A stretch of 49,130 nucleotides of DNA from an uncultured Lentisphaeraceae bacterium (GTDB lineage: Bacteria; Verrucomicrobiota; Kiritimatiellia; RFP12; DVOR01): NCBI GenBank assembly GCA_949288955.1, contig CASEMS010000008.1:1-49130 (forward strand). The letters are read 5' to 3'. A program made the position numbers and the translations under genes. Positions 7,788-15,590 of the stretch are shown one piece after another (the first letter of the stretch is position 1; every line of letters starts with the position of its first letter). A model generated the notes under the pieces. It made no database searches. It saw only the letters and a list, made by a program, of their open reading frames with translations, and was not told the origin of the DNA.

Positions 7788-8933
7788 TCAGATGGAGAAG
7801 GAGAAGCCGTCGAGGTCGTCGAGGGTGGGTGGCGGCTCATCGGCGAAGCGGAGGTCCGCGGTGCGCTGGACGGTCCCGCCGGAGACGCGGCGGCGAATGT
7901 CGGTGGGGCCGTCGAGCCAGGCGCAGTCGCCACGCTGACGGTCGAGCAGGGCGTGTCGGCGCGGGGTGGGAAGCGCGGCGGCGGGGAGTTCGACGCGCAG
8001 GAGCGCGCCATCGCCCATGCACGCACGGCAGGTGAGGATGCCTTTGGCCTTGTCCATCGGGCCAACCATGCGGAGGAACTCGGGGTCGCCGAAGCCGTCG
8101 GCTTGGGGGCCTCCGGGACGGCCGAAGGCCAGGAGCGCGTACTTCACGTCGCTGACGGTGCGGCGGAGGCGGCGCAGGAGGAGGGTCATGGGGCGGCCTG
8201 GGCGGAAACGGCGGACGTCGTGGCAGATGCCGTCGCGGTCGGGGAGCATGGGGCAGGGGCCGCCGTGGGGGCAGGGTGCGTAGAGCGGGAGGTCGGGGAG
8301 TCGGCGGCGGAGGGCGTGGAGGCGTGGGGCGGCGGCACGGTCGGCGGGTTCGAGCAGGAGCAGGAAGGCGGGCGCGTCCTCGGCGAGGGCGGCGACCCAA
8401 CGGCGGATGGCGGCGAGGGCGGCCTCGGGCTCGGGGAAGGCCTCGTTGAAGGCGAAGGAGACGAGGATGAGGTCGAAGCGGCCTTTGGGGACGTAATCGC
8501 GCAGGTCGCCGCGGTGGGTCTCCGCGCCGGGGATCAGCTCGGCGGCGGCGCGGAGGGCGGCCTGCGACCAGTCGACGCAGACGCATTCGGCGCGGGGCAG
8601 GAGGTCGCGGGCGGCGAGGGCGGCGGAGCCGAGGCCGCAGCCGAGGTCGAGCACGCGCAGGGGCCGCTCCGGGAAGGGGGGGAGTCGGGCAAGGATGCCC
8701 TCGATGGCGGCCCGGGCGCGGGCGTAGGTCTGGGGGGCGAAGGCGAGGGCGTAGGCGGTGAGCGCGTCGGGGTCGTCGAGGTAGGCGGCGAAGGCGCCGG
8801 GGCGGGCGTCGGTGAAGGCGGCGGAGAGGCGCGCGGCGGCGGGTTCAAGGCGTGCGAGGTCGCGGAGGGGGCAGCGCGCGAGGCCCCAGGCTTCGAGCGC
8901 GGCGGCGCCGGGGTGGGGGTCAGAGGGTGTCAT
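7788..8933 (-). CDS. Rsm22-like SAM-dependent methyltransferase
   Basis: A 381-residue class I methyltransferase. The SAM-binding motif is VLDLGCGLGSAALAARDLLP at about 128-147, followed by ECVCVDWS and the acidic loop GRFDLILVSFAFNE. The cysteine-rich stretch CPHGGPCPM with a later CHDVRRFRPGR resembles the CPH-CP-W-CHF-R block of the Rsm22 family, which acts on or assembles the small ribosomal subunit; ribosome association is inferred from the family. A second cysteine pair, CRACMGDG, lies near residue 300. The ATG at 8933 overlaps the end of dnaG by 14 bases; longer readings continue through dnaG and are not coding. A general methyltransferase is the fallback call. Confidence 0.75.
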   Translation of the reverse strand: MTPSDPHPGAAALEAWGLARCPLRDLARLEPAAARLSAAFTDARPGAFAAYLDDPDALTAYALAFAPQTYARARAAIEGILARLPPFPERPLRVLDLGCGLGSAALAARDLLPRAECVCVDWSQAALRAAAELIPGAETHRGDLRDYVPKGRFDLILVSFAFNEAFPEPEAALAAIRRWVAALAEDAPAFLLLLEPADRAAAPRLHALRRRLPDLPLYAPCPHGGPCPMLPDRDGICHDVRRFRPGRPMTLLLRRLRRTVSDVKYALLAFGRPGGPQADGFGDPEFLRMVGPMDKAKGILTCRACMGDGALLRVELPAAALPTPRRHALLDRQRGDCAWLDGPTDIRRRVSGGTVQRTADLRFADEPPPTLDDLDGFSFSI

Positions 8934-11001
8934 AGAGGTCTTCCTCGGGTTCGGGCGTCGGCTCCCAGAGGGGGAGTGGCGCGTCGTCGGGGGCGGGGGC
9001 TTCGGGCGGGGGCGTGGGGGCGATGGAGGGGCGGGACGCTGTCCCGGCGGGGGCCTGGAGGGTGGGGTGGAAGGCATCCATGAAGGGTTCTGCGGCCTCC
9101 CAGGGGAGGGATTGGAGGCGCTTGCGCGACTGGGTGAGCGTGAAGGCCTCCACGGAGTCGGGGTCGACCTCGCGGGCGCGCCGCTCATACTCGCGCAACC
9201 AGTAGGCGCGCACGAGGTCGCGGGCGTAGGCAAGGGGGGTGATGTCCTCGCCGCCGGCGACAATACGGTCGGGCGTGGCGAAGAGGCGGGCAAGGAAGGC
9301 GTTGAAGGCGTCGTCGCCCTCGGGCGGGGCGAGGATGGGCGCACGGGCGAGGTCGGCGGCGACGGCGAGGTCGTAGAGCTTGGCGGCGAATGGGTTGTGG
9401 ACGAAGGCGGGGGGCAGGTGGCGCACCAGGCAATCCATGACCTCTCGCTCGTGGAAGTGGTGGGCGAGGAGCTCGCAGAGGGCGCCGGCGAGGTTGTTGG
9501 AGGCTTCGAGCGCGGCAAGTGGCGGGGCGGCGGGCGGCTCGGCGAAGTCCTCGGGGTAGGGGGGGCCGGGGGCGTCGGCCTCCCAGTCGTCCTCGGGCGG
9601 CGGGGGCGCGGGGTCGTCGGCGGGGAGTGGGGCAGGGGCGGCCGTCTCTTGGCGTGCGCGGAACTCGGCGCGCCGCCGTTCGGCCTCGGCGGCGTCGGCG
9701 CGGAGGGTCTCGATGTCGGCGGTGAGGGTGGCGACGGGGAGGCGGAGGGCGTCGGCGGCGTCTTGGAGGAAGCGGGCGGTGAGGACGGGCTCGGGGCAGT
9801 CGAGGACGGTGGCGACGGCGGCCTTGGCGATGCGCATGGTGGCGTCCATCGCGTCGGGGGCGGCCTCTTGCTCGCGGAGGCGGCGGACAAGGTAGGGGGC
9901 GGGGTCCTCGGCGGCGTCGAGGCAGGCGCGGAAGGCGTCGGTGCCCTGGCCGCGGAGGAGGGAGTCGGGATCCTCGCCGGGTGGGAGGGAGACGATGCGC
10001 ACGGGCATCCCCGCGGCGAGGAAGAGGCCCATCGTGCGGAGCGCGGCCTTGACACCGGCCTTGTCGCCGTCGAAGACGAGGTCGGCGGCGTCGGCGCAGC
10101 GGCGCAGGAGGGCGACGTGCTCGGCGGTGAAGGCGGTGCCTTGAGAGGCGACGGCGGTGGGGAAGCCGCAGAGGTGGCAGCGGATGACGTCCACCTGCCC
10201 CTCGCAGACGATGGCGCGGCGGGGCGTGGCCTTGGCGATGTTGGGGCGCGCGAGGTGGTAGGCGTAGAGCGTCTGGGCCTTCTTGAAGATGTCGGTCTCG
10301 GGGGAGTTGACGTACTTGCCGGTGTGCTTGGCCTCGCGCAGAAGGCGGCAGGAGAAGGCGATGACGCGGCCTTGCTGGTCGCAGATAGGGAAGGTGAGGC
10401 GGCCGTGGAAGCGGTCGTAGTAGCCATCGCCGGGGCGGCGGGGTGGGGCGAGGGCGCCGGCGGCGACGAGTTCGTCCGGTGCGAAGCCATGGCGCTTGGC
10501 CCATTCCAGGAGGGCACCGCGCAGGTCGGGGGCGTAACCCAGGCCGAAACGTTCGGTGGCCTCGCCCCAGAGGTCGCGGCCCATCAGGTAATCGCGCGCC
10601 TCCTGGGCGGCGGGGGTCTGCGCGAGGCAACGTTGGTAGAAGGCGGCGAGCTCTTGGTTGATCTGGTAGAGGCGGGCGCGGAGCTTGGCCTGGGGGTCGT
10701 AGCGGTCGACGATCGGCACGCCGGCACGCTCGGCCAGTTTGCGCGCCGCCTCAAGGAAGGGCAGGCCCTCCATCTTTTGGACGAAGGTGATGGCGTCGCC
10801 TCCCTCGCCGCACCCGAAGCACTTGTAGAAGCCTTTGTCGATGTTGACGGCGAAGGAGGGCGTCTTTTCCTTGTGGAAGGGACAGCAGGCCTTGGCGGTC
10901 GAACCTTGGCGGCGCAGGCTCACGCCGTACTCCTCGATGAGGTCGGCCAGATTGGTGCGCGCCTTGATCTCCGCCAGCGTGTTGGCGTCAATCCCCGCCA
11001 T
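8920..11001 (-). CDS. dnaG: DNA primase
   Basis: A 693-residue bacterial primase that makes RNA primers at the replication fork. The N-terminal zinc-binding domain has C40, H43, C61 and C64 (CPFH, then CFGC) in the DnaG pattern. The RNA polymerase core contains RFHGRLTFPI, and the toprim fold shows E267 (IVCEGQVDVI, where most primases have EGYMDVI) and D311/D313 (VFDGDKAG). The C-terminal third is long, proline- and acid-rich in the linker (residues ~480-530), with a helical end that should bind the DnaB helicase. The ATG at 11001 overlaps cvpA by 14 bases. It sits outside the common rpsU-dnaG-rpoD arrangement. Confidence 0.95.
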   Translation of the reverse strand: MAGIDANTLAEIKARTNLADLIEEYGVSLRRQGSTAKACCPFHKEKTPSFAVNIDKGFYKCFGCGEGGDAITFVQKMEGLPFLEAARKLAERAGVPIVDRYDPQAKLRARLYQINQELAAFYQRCLAQTPAAQEARDYLMGRDLWGEATERFGLGYAPDLRGALLEWAKRHGFAPDELVAAGALAPPRRPGDGYYDRFHGRLTFPICDQQGRVIAFSCRLLREAKHTGKYVNSPETDIFKKAQTLYAYHLARPNIAKATPRRAIVCEGQVDVIRCHLCGFPTAVASQGTAFTAEHVALLRRCADAADLVFDGDKAGVKAALRTMGLFLAAGMPVRIVSLPPGEDPDSLLRGQGTDAFRACLDAAEDPAPYLVRRLREQEAAPDAMDATMRIAKAAVATVLDCPEPVLTARFLQDAADALRLPVATLTADIETLRADAAEAERRRAEFRARQETAAPAPLPADDPAPPPPEDDWEADAPGPPYPEDFAEPPAAPPLAALEASNNLAGALCELLAHHFHEREVMDCLVRHLPPAFVHNPFAAKLYDLAVAADLARAPILAPPEGDDAFNAFLARLFATPDRIVAGGEDITPLAYARDLVRAYWLREYERRAREVDPDSVEAFTLTQSRKRLQSLPWEAAEPFMDAFHPTLQAPAGTASRPSIAPTPPPEAPAPDDAPLPLWEPTPEPEEDLYDTL

Positions 11002-11491
11002 CGGCCTCCCCCGCCTCCGGGATGCCCGCGTCGGTGAGGCGCGCGGCCCAGAAACGCCCCGCCGCGGCAGTGATGGGGTTCCGCTCCTGCGCGTCGAGGA
11101 GGCCGGCCATGCGTTCGCGGGTGACCTCGGCGATACCCGCGGCGACGCTGACGATGAGGATGGCCTTGGCCGCGCCGATGGCCGCGCCGAGGATGCCGTC
11201 GAAGGGTTGTGGCAGGATGAGCCGCACCACGCCTTTGACCAAGCGTGCGACGATGAAGAAGACCACGCACCCCGCCACCACGATGCCCAGCGCGGAATAG
11301 AAGACCGCCGCGCCGGATTCCACGCCCAGCCGCGCCACGGCCAAGTGGATGGGCGCATAGCCGAACCAGATGACGCCGCCGCAGGCCACCAACCCGGCGA
11401 GCGGCGCCAACTCGCCGGAGAAGCCGCGCCAAGCGCCCCGCAGGACGAAGAGAAGGGTGAAGACGGCGATGCCGGCGGTCAGCGTGTCCAT
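10988..11491 (-). CDS. CvpA family membrane protein
   Basis: A 167-residue protein with four predicted membrane segments (LTAGIAVFTLLFVL, LAPLAGLVACGGVIWFGYAP, AVFYSALGIVVAGCVVFFIVA, GAAIGAAKAILIVSVAAGI) and the glycine-rich middle FDGILGAAIGAAKA typical of CvpA, named for colicin V production in E. coli. The broader family is conserved and linked to envelope stress; the exact activity is unknown. Its 3' end overlaps dnaG and its start is 10 bp after the ahbC stop, so it belongs to the same minus-strand run. Confidence 0.85.
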   Translation of the reverse strand: MDTLTAGIAVFTLLFVLRGAWRGFSGELAPLAGLVACGGVIWFGYAPIHLAVARLGVESGAAVFYSALGIVVAGCVVFFIVARLVKGVVRLILPQPFDGILGAAIGAAKAILIVSVAAGIAEVTRERMAGLLDAQERNPITAAAGRFWAARLTDAGIPEAGEADGGD

Positions 11492-11501
11492 GTGCGTTGC
11501 C

Positions 11502-12689
11502 TCACAGCGTGCCCGCGATTTCGTCGTCGGTCAGGTAACAGGCGGGGTCCTCGCCCCAGACGTCGCCGGTGGCGGCCTCGCCGCGGGCGCGGAAGTTGCC
11601 GCCGCAGAGGGAGAGGAAGCGGCAGCCCTTGCAACGGCCCTGGACGTGGAGGGGCTTCTCGCGCAGCTGCGCGAGAAGGGAACCGGCGGGCGGGTCGCCC
11701 CAGATGGCGCCGAAGGGCTTGTCACGCACGTTGCCGAGGGGTTTGTCGCGCCAGAATTGGTCGGGGTAGACGGTGCCGTCCCAGGAGACGCAGGAGAGTC
11801 CGTTGCCGCTGGAGTTGCCACCGTTCATGCGCAGGAGGCGGAGGACGTCGTCGGCGCGGGGGTTGCCCTCGCGCGCCATGCGCATCCAGAGGTAAGGCGC
11901 GTCGGCGTGGTTGTCCACGGTGAGGACTTCGAGGGGGTACCCGGCCTCGAAGGAGGCGCGGGTCTCGTCGATGATGGCGTCGACCGCGGCGCGGGTCTCG
12001 GCGTGGGAGAGGTCGTTGGCGCGGAGGTTGGCGCCGCGGCCGGTGTAGACGAGGTGATAGAGGCAGATGCGCGGGATGCGCTCCTCGCGCATGAGACGGA
12101 AGATGGCGGGGATCTCGCGGGCGTTGGCGCGGGTGAGGGTCACGCGCAGACCCACCTTGACGCCCGCGTCGCGGCAGGCGCGGATGGCCGCGAGGGAACG
12201 GTCGTAGGCGCCGGGGACGCCACGGAAGGCGTCGTGGGTCTCGCGCACGCCGTCGATGCTGATGCCAACGTAGCTGGCGCCGATTGCGTGGATGCGGGCG
12301 GCGATCTCCGGGGTGATGAGCGTGCCGTTGGTGGAGAAGACCACGCGGCGGCCTTTCTCGCGGGCGTAGGCCGCCAGATCCAGCAGGTCGGGGCGCATGA
12401 AGGGCTCGCCGCCGGAGAAGAGCACCACGGGGCATCCGAACGCCGCGAAACCGTCGATGGCGCGCAAACACGCCTCGGTCGTCAGCTCATGCGACAGGTC
12501 GGGCGTGCCGGCGGCGTAGCAATGTTTGCAGCGGAGGTTGCAGCGCTGGGTGACGTTCCAGACGACGATGGGTTTCTTGTCCTTTGAGAACTGCAACAGA
12601 TGGCTCGGCAGCCGCTCGCTCAGACGACCGTAACGCAACGGATCCGAGGCCTCGGCTTGGCCCATGTAGAGTTTGGAGATCCCGATCAT
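11502..12689 (-). CDS. ahbC: Radical SAM protein resembling 12,18-didecarboxysiroheme deacetylase (AhbC)
   Basis: A 395-residue radical SAM enzyme. C50, C54 and C57 (CNLRCKHC) bind the SAM-reducing 4Fe-4S cluster; FSGGEP follows at 91-96. C-terminal cysteines (CVSWDGTV, CKGCRFLSLCGGNF, DPACYL) suggest an auxiliary cluster. The opening MIGISKLY, LPSHLLQFSKDKKPIVVWNV, LTVDNHADAPY, RMNGGNSSGNG and TGDVW match my memory of AhbC from the siroheme-dependent alternative heme pathway (sulfate reducers, methanogens), where it removes acetate side chains from didecarboxysiroheme. No ahbA, ahbB or ahbD is nearby, so the pathway step is an inference. It sits 3 bp after the TPR lipoprotein gene. A peptide-maturing SPASM enzyme is less likely. 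Confidence 0.8.
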   Translation of the reverse strand: MIGISKLYMGQAEASDPLRYGRLSERLPSHLLQFSKDKKPIVVWNVTQRCNLRCKHCYAAGTPDLSHELTTEACLRAIDGFAAFGCPVVLFSGGEPFMRPDLLDLAAYAREKGRRVVFSTNGTLITPEIAARIHAIGASYVGISIDGVRETHDAFRGVPGAYDRSLAAIRACRDAGVKVGLRVTLTRANAREIPAIFRLMREERIPRICLYHLVYTGRGANLRANDLSHAETRAAVDAIIDETRASFEAGYPLEVLTVDNHADAPYLWMRMAREGNPRADDVLRLLRMNGGNSSGNGLSCVSWDGTVYPDQFWRDKPLGNVRDKPFGAIWGDPPAGSLLAQLREKPLHVQGRCKGCRFLSLCGGNFRARGEAATGDVWGEDPACYLTDDEIAGTL

Positions 12690-12692
12690 GGC

Positions 12693-13841
12693 TCACTCCC
12701 TCGGCAGGCTTTGCACCCATTTGCGGTAGGAGTCCGGGGCCTTGGGGTCCAACGCCAGGTAGTATTCCCCCCAAATCCGCGCGTCGGGCAGTTTCTTCTG
12801 CGCCGTGAGGATGCGCATCATCAGGTCGGCGATGAAGCGGTTGCGCGGCTGGATGACCAGGAGCGGGCGCAGATAGTTGGCCGCGTCGCCGTAGCGCTTG
12901 GCGTCGTAGGCCAGCTGGGCGGCCTCCGCACGGGCGTCCGCCGAGGCCGGGCGCAGGGCGAGCGCCGCGTCGTAGGCCTTCAAGGCCGCCTCGCGGTGGC
13001 CGTTGCGCGCGCAAGCCCGGCCCAGCCCTAGGGCCGCGTCGAAACTCGAAGGGTCGGCCTCCGCCGCCTTTCTTGCGGCGGTCTCCGCGCTCCGCCACCG
13101 TTTCTTCCCCATCGCCTCGCGGGCCAGACGCAACTGTTCCGCGCAGAGCTTCGCGTCGCCCGCGCTCGGCGGCACCTTCCGCAGGCGCGCCAGGTTCGCC
13201 TCCAGGCGCGTCACCCAGTCCTGCGACTTCTTCCACTCGCGCCCGCCCTTCGGCAGCACCCGCTCCGCCTGACGGAAATAATCCAGTGCTGCCTGACGCA
13301 GGCGCAGCGGCTCGCGCACGCAGAGGGAGCCGAGGTTGTAAAGCGTCGCCGCGTCCGTCGGCGCCTCGTTCGCCGCCGCCAGGAGCAACGCCAACGCGCC
13401 GTCCGCGCGCCCCTGCTCCGCGTAGATCCGGGCCAGACGCGACCGCGCCCGTGTGCGCACCCCCTTCTCCTGGGCGTCGGTCAGACTGCGGTAGATACGC
13501 GCGGCGCCCTCCAGATCCCGTTCCTCCTCGGCCACCATGCCCAAGAGCTCGCGTGCCGTCTCCGCGCGCGGCCCGGTGTTCTGCAAGGCCAGGGATTTCT
13601 CGGCCGCACGCTTCGCGTAGGCCGTGTCCTGCGCGCCGAGGGCGGCCAAGGCGAGGTTCGCGTAGGTCGTCGCGTCCTCCCCATCGATGGCCAACAGCCG
13701 CTCGTAGGCCGCGATGGCCTCGGCGTAGTCGCCCGCGGCGTAGGCCTCCTCGGCCGACACCGAGAGCCGTTCCGGCGTTTCCGGCGCGCACCCCGCCGCC
13801 AACGCCGCCATGAAGATCGAAAGCCACAGATACCTGCTCAT
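12693..13841 (-). CDS. TPR-repeat lipoprotein
   Basis: A 382-residue exported lipoprotein. The lipobox LAAGC puts the lipidated cysteine at residue 18. The mature part is a long tandem of TPR helices (AEEAYAAGDYAEAIAAYERLLAIDGED, GARIYRSLTDAQEK, EAALKAYDAALALRP, and so on), two blocks separated by a charged linker near 190-225. Such proteins act as periplasmic scaffolds, often in outer-membrane or envelope assembly; no partner can be named. The ATG at 13841 has AAGGAGTC about 7 bases upstream, and the alternative upstream frame gives no signal peptide. First gene of the run towards dnaG. Confidence 0.85.
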   Translation of the reverse strand: MSRYLWLSIFMAALAAGCAPETPERLSVSAEEAYAAGDYAEAIAAYERLLAIDGEDATTYANLALAALGAQDTAYAKRAAEKSLALQNTGPRAETARELLGMVAEEERDLEGAARIYRSLTDAQEKGVRTRARSRLARIYAEQGRADGALALLLAAANEAPTDAATLYNLGSLCVREPLRLRQAALDYFRQAERVLPKGGREWKKSQDWVTRLEANLARLRKVPPSAGDAKLCAEQLRLAREAMGKKRWRSAETAARKAAEADPSSFDAALGLGRACARNGHREAALKAYDAALALRPASADARAEAAQLAYDAKRYGDAANYLRPLLVIQPRNRFIADLMMRILTAQKKLPDARIWGEYYLALDPKAPDSYRKWVQSLPRE

Positions 13842-13865
13842 GAAGACTCCTTGTCTTGGGCGGTC

Positions 13866-13871
13866 AGTATA
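13866..13871 (-). promoter_or_regulatory. Candidate -10 box for the TPR lipoprotein operon
   Basis: TATACT on the minus strand, about 25 bases upstream of the ATG at 13841. No convincing -35 is present at 16-18 bp. Confidence 0.4.
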
Positions 13872-13908
13872 ACAAACTTCCGGCCATCCTTCGCACACCG
13901 CCGAGGAT

Positions 13909-13937
13909 TTGACTGTGCGGCCGGGAAACCGTATAAT
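13909..13937 (+). promoter_or_regulatory. Sigma-70-type promoter of the phosphofructokinase gene
   Basis: TTGACT (13909-13914), 17 bp, TATAAT (13932-13937). This is the best match to consensus in the window and gives a leader of about 45 bases. Confidence 0.88.
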
Positions 13938-13988
13938 TGAGCCCCAACTTGCCCATATCGGGGCAGGCACACGAGAGGAACACCTTCC

Positions 13989-15359
13989 ATGGCTTCGTTA
14001 TTCGAGCGCATCTTTGAGGACCCTTCCAAGTTCACCTTCATCACCGAGAACCTCGGCGAGTGCAAGGTGGCCTCCCCTGTCCGCAACACCAATTTCGTCA
14101 ATGACGACGATATGCACTCTTTGCTGAGCGTCCGCGCCGGCTACGTCCACGAGTTCGTCAAGAAGTATGGCACCGTCCCCAAACTGGAGAGCGCGGGCCC
14201 CCATCGCAAGATTTTCCACGATCCCAGCGCCACCCGCGCCGCCATCGTTACCGCCGGTGGCCTCTGCCCGGGCCTCAACAACGTCATCAAAGGCCTGGTC
14301 GAGGTGCTGACCTTCAGTTACGGCATCAAGACCATCTACGGTTTCCGTTACGGTTACGCCGGTTTGATCCCGGAGTTCGGCTATGAGCCGATGCTCCTGA
14401 CCCCCGACAAGGTCGACACCATCCACGAGTGGGGCGGCACGCTCCTGGGCTCCTCCCGTGGCCAGCAGGACACCTCCCGCATGGTCGACACGCTGGAGCG
14501 CATGGGCATCAACGTGTTCTTCGCCATCGGCGGCGACGGCTCCCTCCGTTGCGCCCGCGATGTCTCCAACGAGTGCCGCCGCCGCGGCCTCAAGATCTCC
14601 GTCGTCGGCATCCCCAAGACCATCGACAACGACCTCCACTTCGTCGGCCGCACCTTCGGCTTCGAGACCGCCGTCGCCGCGGCCGTCCCCGCCATCCGCT
14701 CCGCCCACTCCGAGGCCCTCGGCGCCCACTACGGCATCGGCCTGGTCAAGCTCATGGGGCGCGACTCCGGCTTCATCGCCGCCTACGCCACCCTCGCCAA
14801 TCCCGTCGTCAACTTCTGCCTCATCCCCGAGCAGCCGTTCACCGTCGATGGCGAGAATGGCCTCCTCGCCGCCCTTGAGCGTCGCTTCGCCTCCGGCAAG
14901 AGCCACGCCGTCATCGTCGTGGCCGAAGGCGCGGGCCAGGACCTCATGGAGGGCGAGGTGCGCAAGGACGCCTCCGGCAACATCCTCAAGAAGGACATCG
15001 GCGAGTTCCTCAAGAACCGCATCACCGACCACTTCAAGACGCTCAAGCAGGACGTTACGGTCAAGTACATCGACCCCTCCTACACCATCCGCTCCTGCCC
15101 CGCCGACGCCTCCGACGCCGTCCTCTGCTACCGCCTCGCCCGCATGGCCGCCCACGCCGCGATGGCCGGGCGCACCAACTGCGTCGTCGGCCGCCTCAAC
15201 GACGATTACTCCCTTGTCCCCATCCCCTTGGCCACCATCGAGCGCCGCAAGGTCGAGCTCACCTCCAACCTTTGGGCCTCCGTCCTTGACGCCACCGGTC
15301 AAGAGTTCTACCTCAACCCTGACACCTCCAAGGCCTCCGGGACCCTCTACGCGCCCTGA
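13989..15359 (+). CDS. 6-phosphofructokinase, trypanosomatid/plant-like group (ATP type predicted)
   Basis: A 456-residue phosphofructokinase that phosphorylates fructose 6-phosphate in glycolysis. Seen: GGLCPGLNN at 90-98, GGDGS at 181-185, PKTIDND at 209-215 with the catalytic aspartate D213, and VKLMGRDSGFIA. The G after GGD is the ATP-enzyme residue (pyrophosphate enzymes have D), whereas the K in PKTIDND is shared by pyrophosphate enzymes and by the ATP-using trypanosome/plant clade; the extended N-terminus and the run GIPKTIDNDL-FVGRTFGFETAV also fit that clade. ATP use is therefore predicted, not proven. GAGAGGAA precedes the ATG. Strong own promoter and terminator, hence a monocistronic housekeeping gene. 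Confidence 0.9.
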   Translation: MASLFERIFEDPSKFTFITENLGECKVASPVRNTNFVNDDDMHSLLSVRAGYVHEFVKKYGTVPKLESAGPHRKIFHDPSATRAAIVTAGGLCPGLNNVIKGLVEVLTFSYGIKTIYGFRYGYAGLIPEFGYEPMLLTPDKVDTIHEWGGTLLGSSRGQQDTSRMVDTLERMGINVFFAIGGDGSLRCARDVSNECRRRGLKISVVGIPKTIDNDLHFVGRTFGFETAVAAAVPAIRSAHSEALGAHYGIGLVKLMGRDSGFIAAYATLANPVVNFCLIPEQPFTVDGENGLLAALERRFASGKSHAVIVVAEGAGQDLMEGEVRKDASGNILKKDIGEFLKNRITDHFKTLKQDVTVKYIDPSYTIRSCPADASDAVLCYRLARMAAHAAMAGRTNCVVGRLNDDYSLVPIPLATIERRKVELTSNLWASVLDATGQEFYLNPDTSKASGTLYAP

Positions 15360-15374
15360 CCAAGGCGCCGCGCC

Positions 15375-15406
15375 AAAAGCCCCCGCAACCGCGGGGGCTT
15401 TTTTGT
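15375..15406 (+). terminator. Bidirectional-type terminator after phosphofructokinase
   Basis: AAAAGCCCCCGC, loop AACC, GCGGGGGCTTTTTT. It lies directly against the 22-bp array. Confidence 0.93.
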
Positions 15407-15508
15407 TTGGCCGCCGATTCACCTCGGCTCGGCGGCTGATCCACCTCGGCTCGGCGGCTGATCCACCTCGGCTCGGCGGCTGATCCACCTCGGCTCGGCG
15501 GCCGATCC
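15404..15508. repeat. 22-bp palindromic array, five units
   Basis: GAT of the right arm recurs at 15416, 15438, 15460, 15482 and 15504, exactly 22 bp apart. Unit form is GGCTCGGCGGCTGATCC plus ACCTC; the last unit has CC for CT in the core. Here the left arm has lost its GATC. The array sits between two convergent terminators and so is not needed by either flanking gene for promotion. Confidence 0.9.
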
Positions 15509-15532
15509 ATCGAGGGGCTCGGTGCGAGGGTA

Positions 15533-15569
15533 CAAAAAAAGCCCCGCAAGGCGATTTTCTTGCGGGGCT
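15533..15569 (-). terminator. Terminator of the alpha-2-macroglobulin gene
   Basis: Stem AGCCCCGCAAG/CTTGCGGGGCT with an 8-base loop; on the minus strand it is followed by a run of seven T. Confidence 0.92.
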
Positions 15570-15590
15570 GTAGAGGGAGGGGTGGGGGCC

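Noticed and set aside
7788-10517. A 909-residue reading through the Rsm22-like gene and much of dnaG
   Set aside because: Upstream of 8933 the frame is proline/serine-rich shadow of dnaG; the methyltransferase begins at 8933.
15404-15508. Tandem 22-bp units considered as a CRISPR array
   Set aside because: There are no unique spacers; units follow each other without gaps beyond a fixed 5 bp, and no cas genes are near.
15404-15508. The same arrays considered as coding repeats, since they translate as repeats such as DQPPSRGGSAAEPRW
   Set aside because: A 22-bp period shifts the frame at every unit; peptides repeat only over three units, and the arrays lie between terminators.
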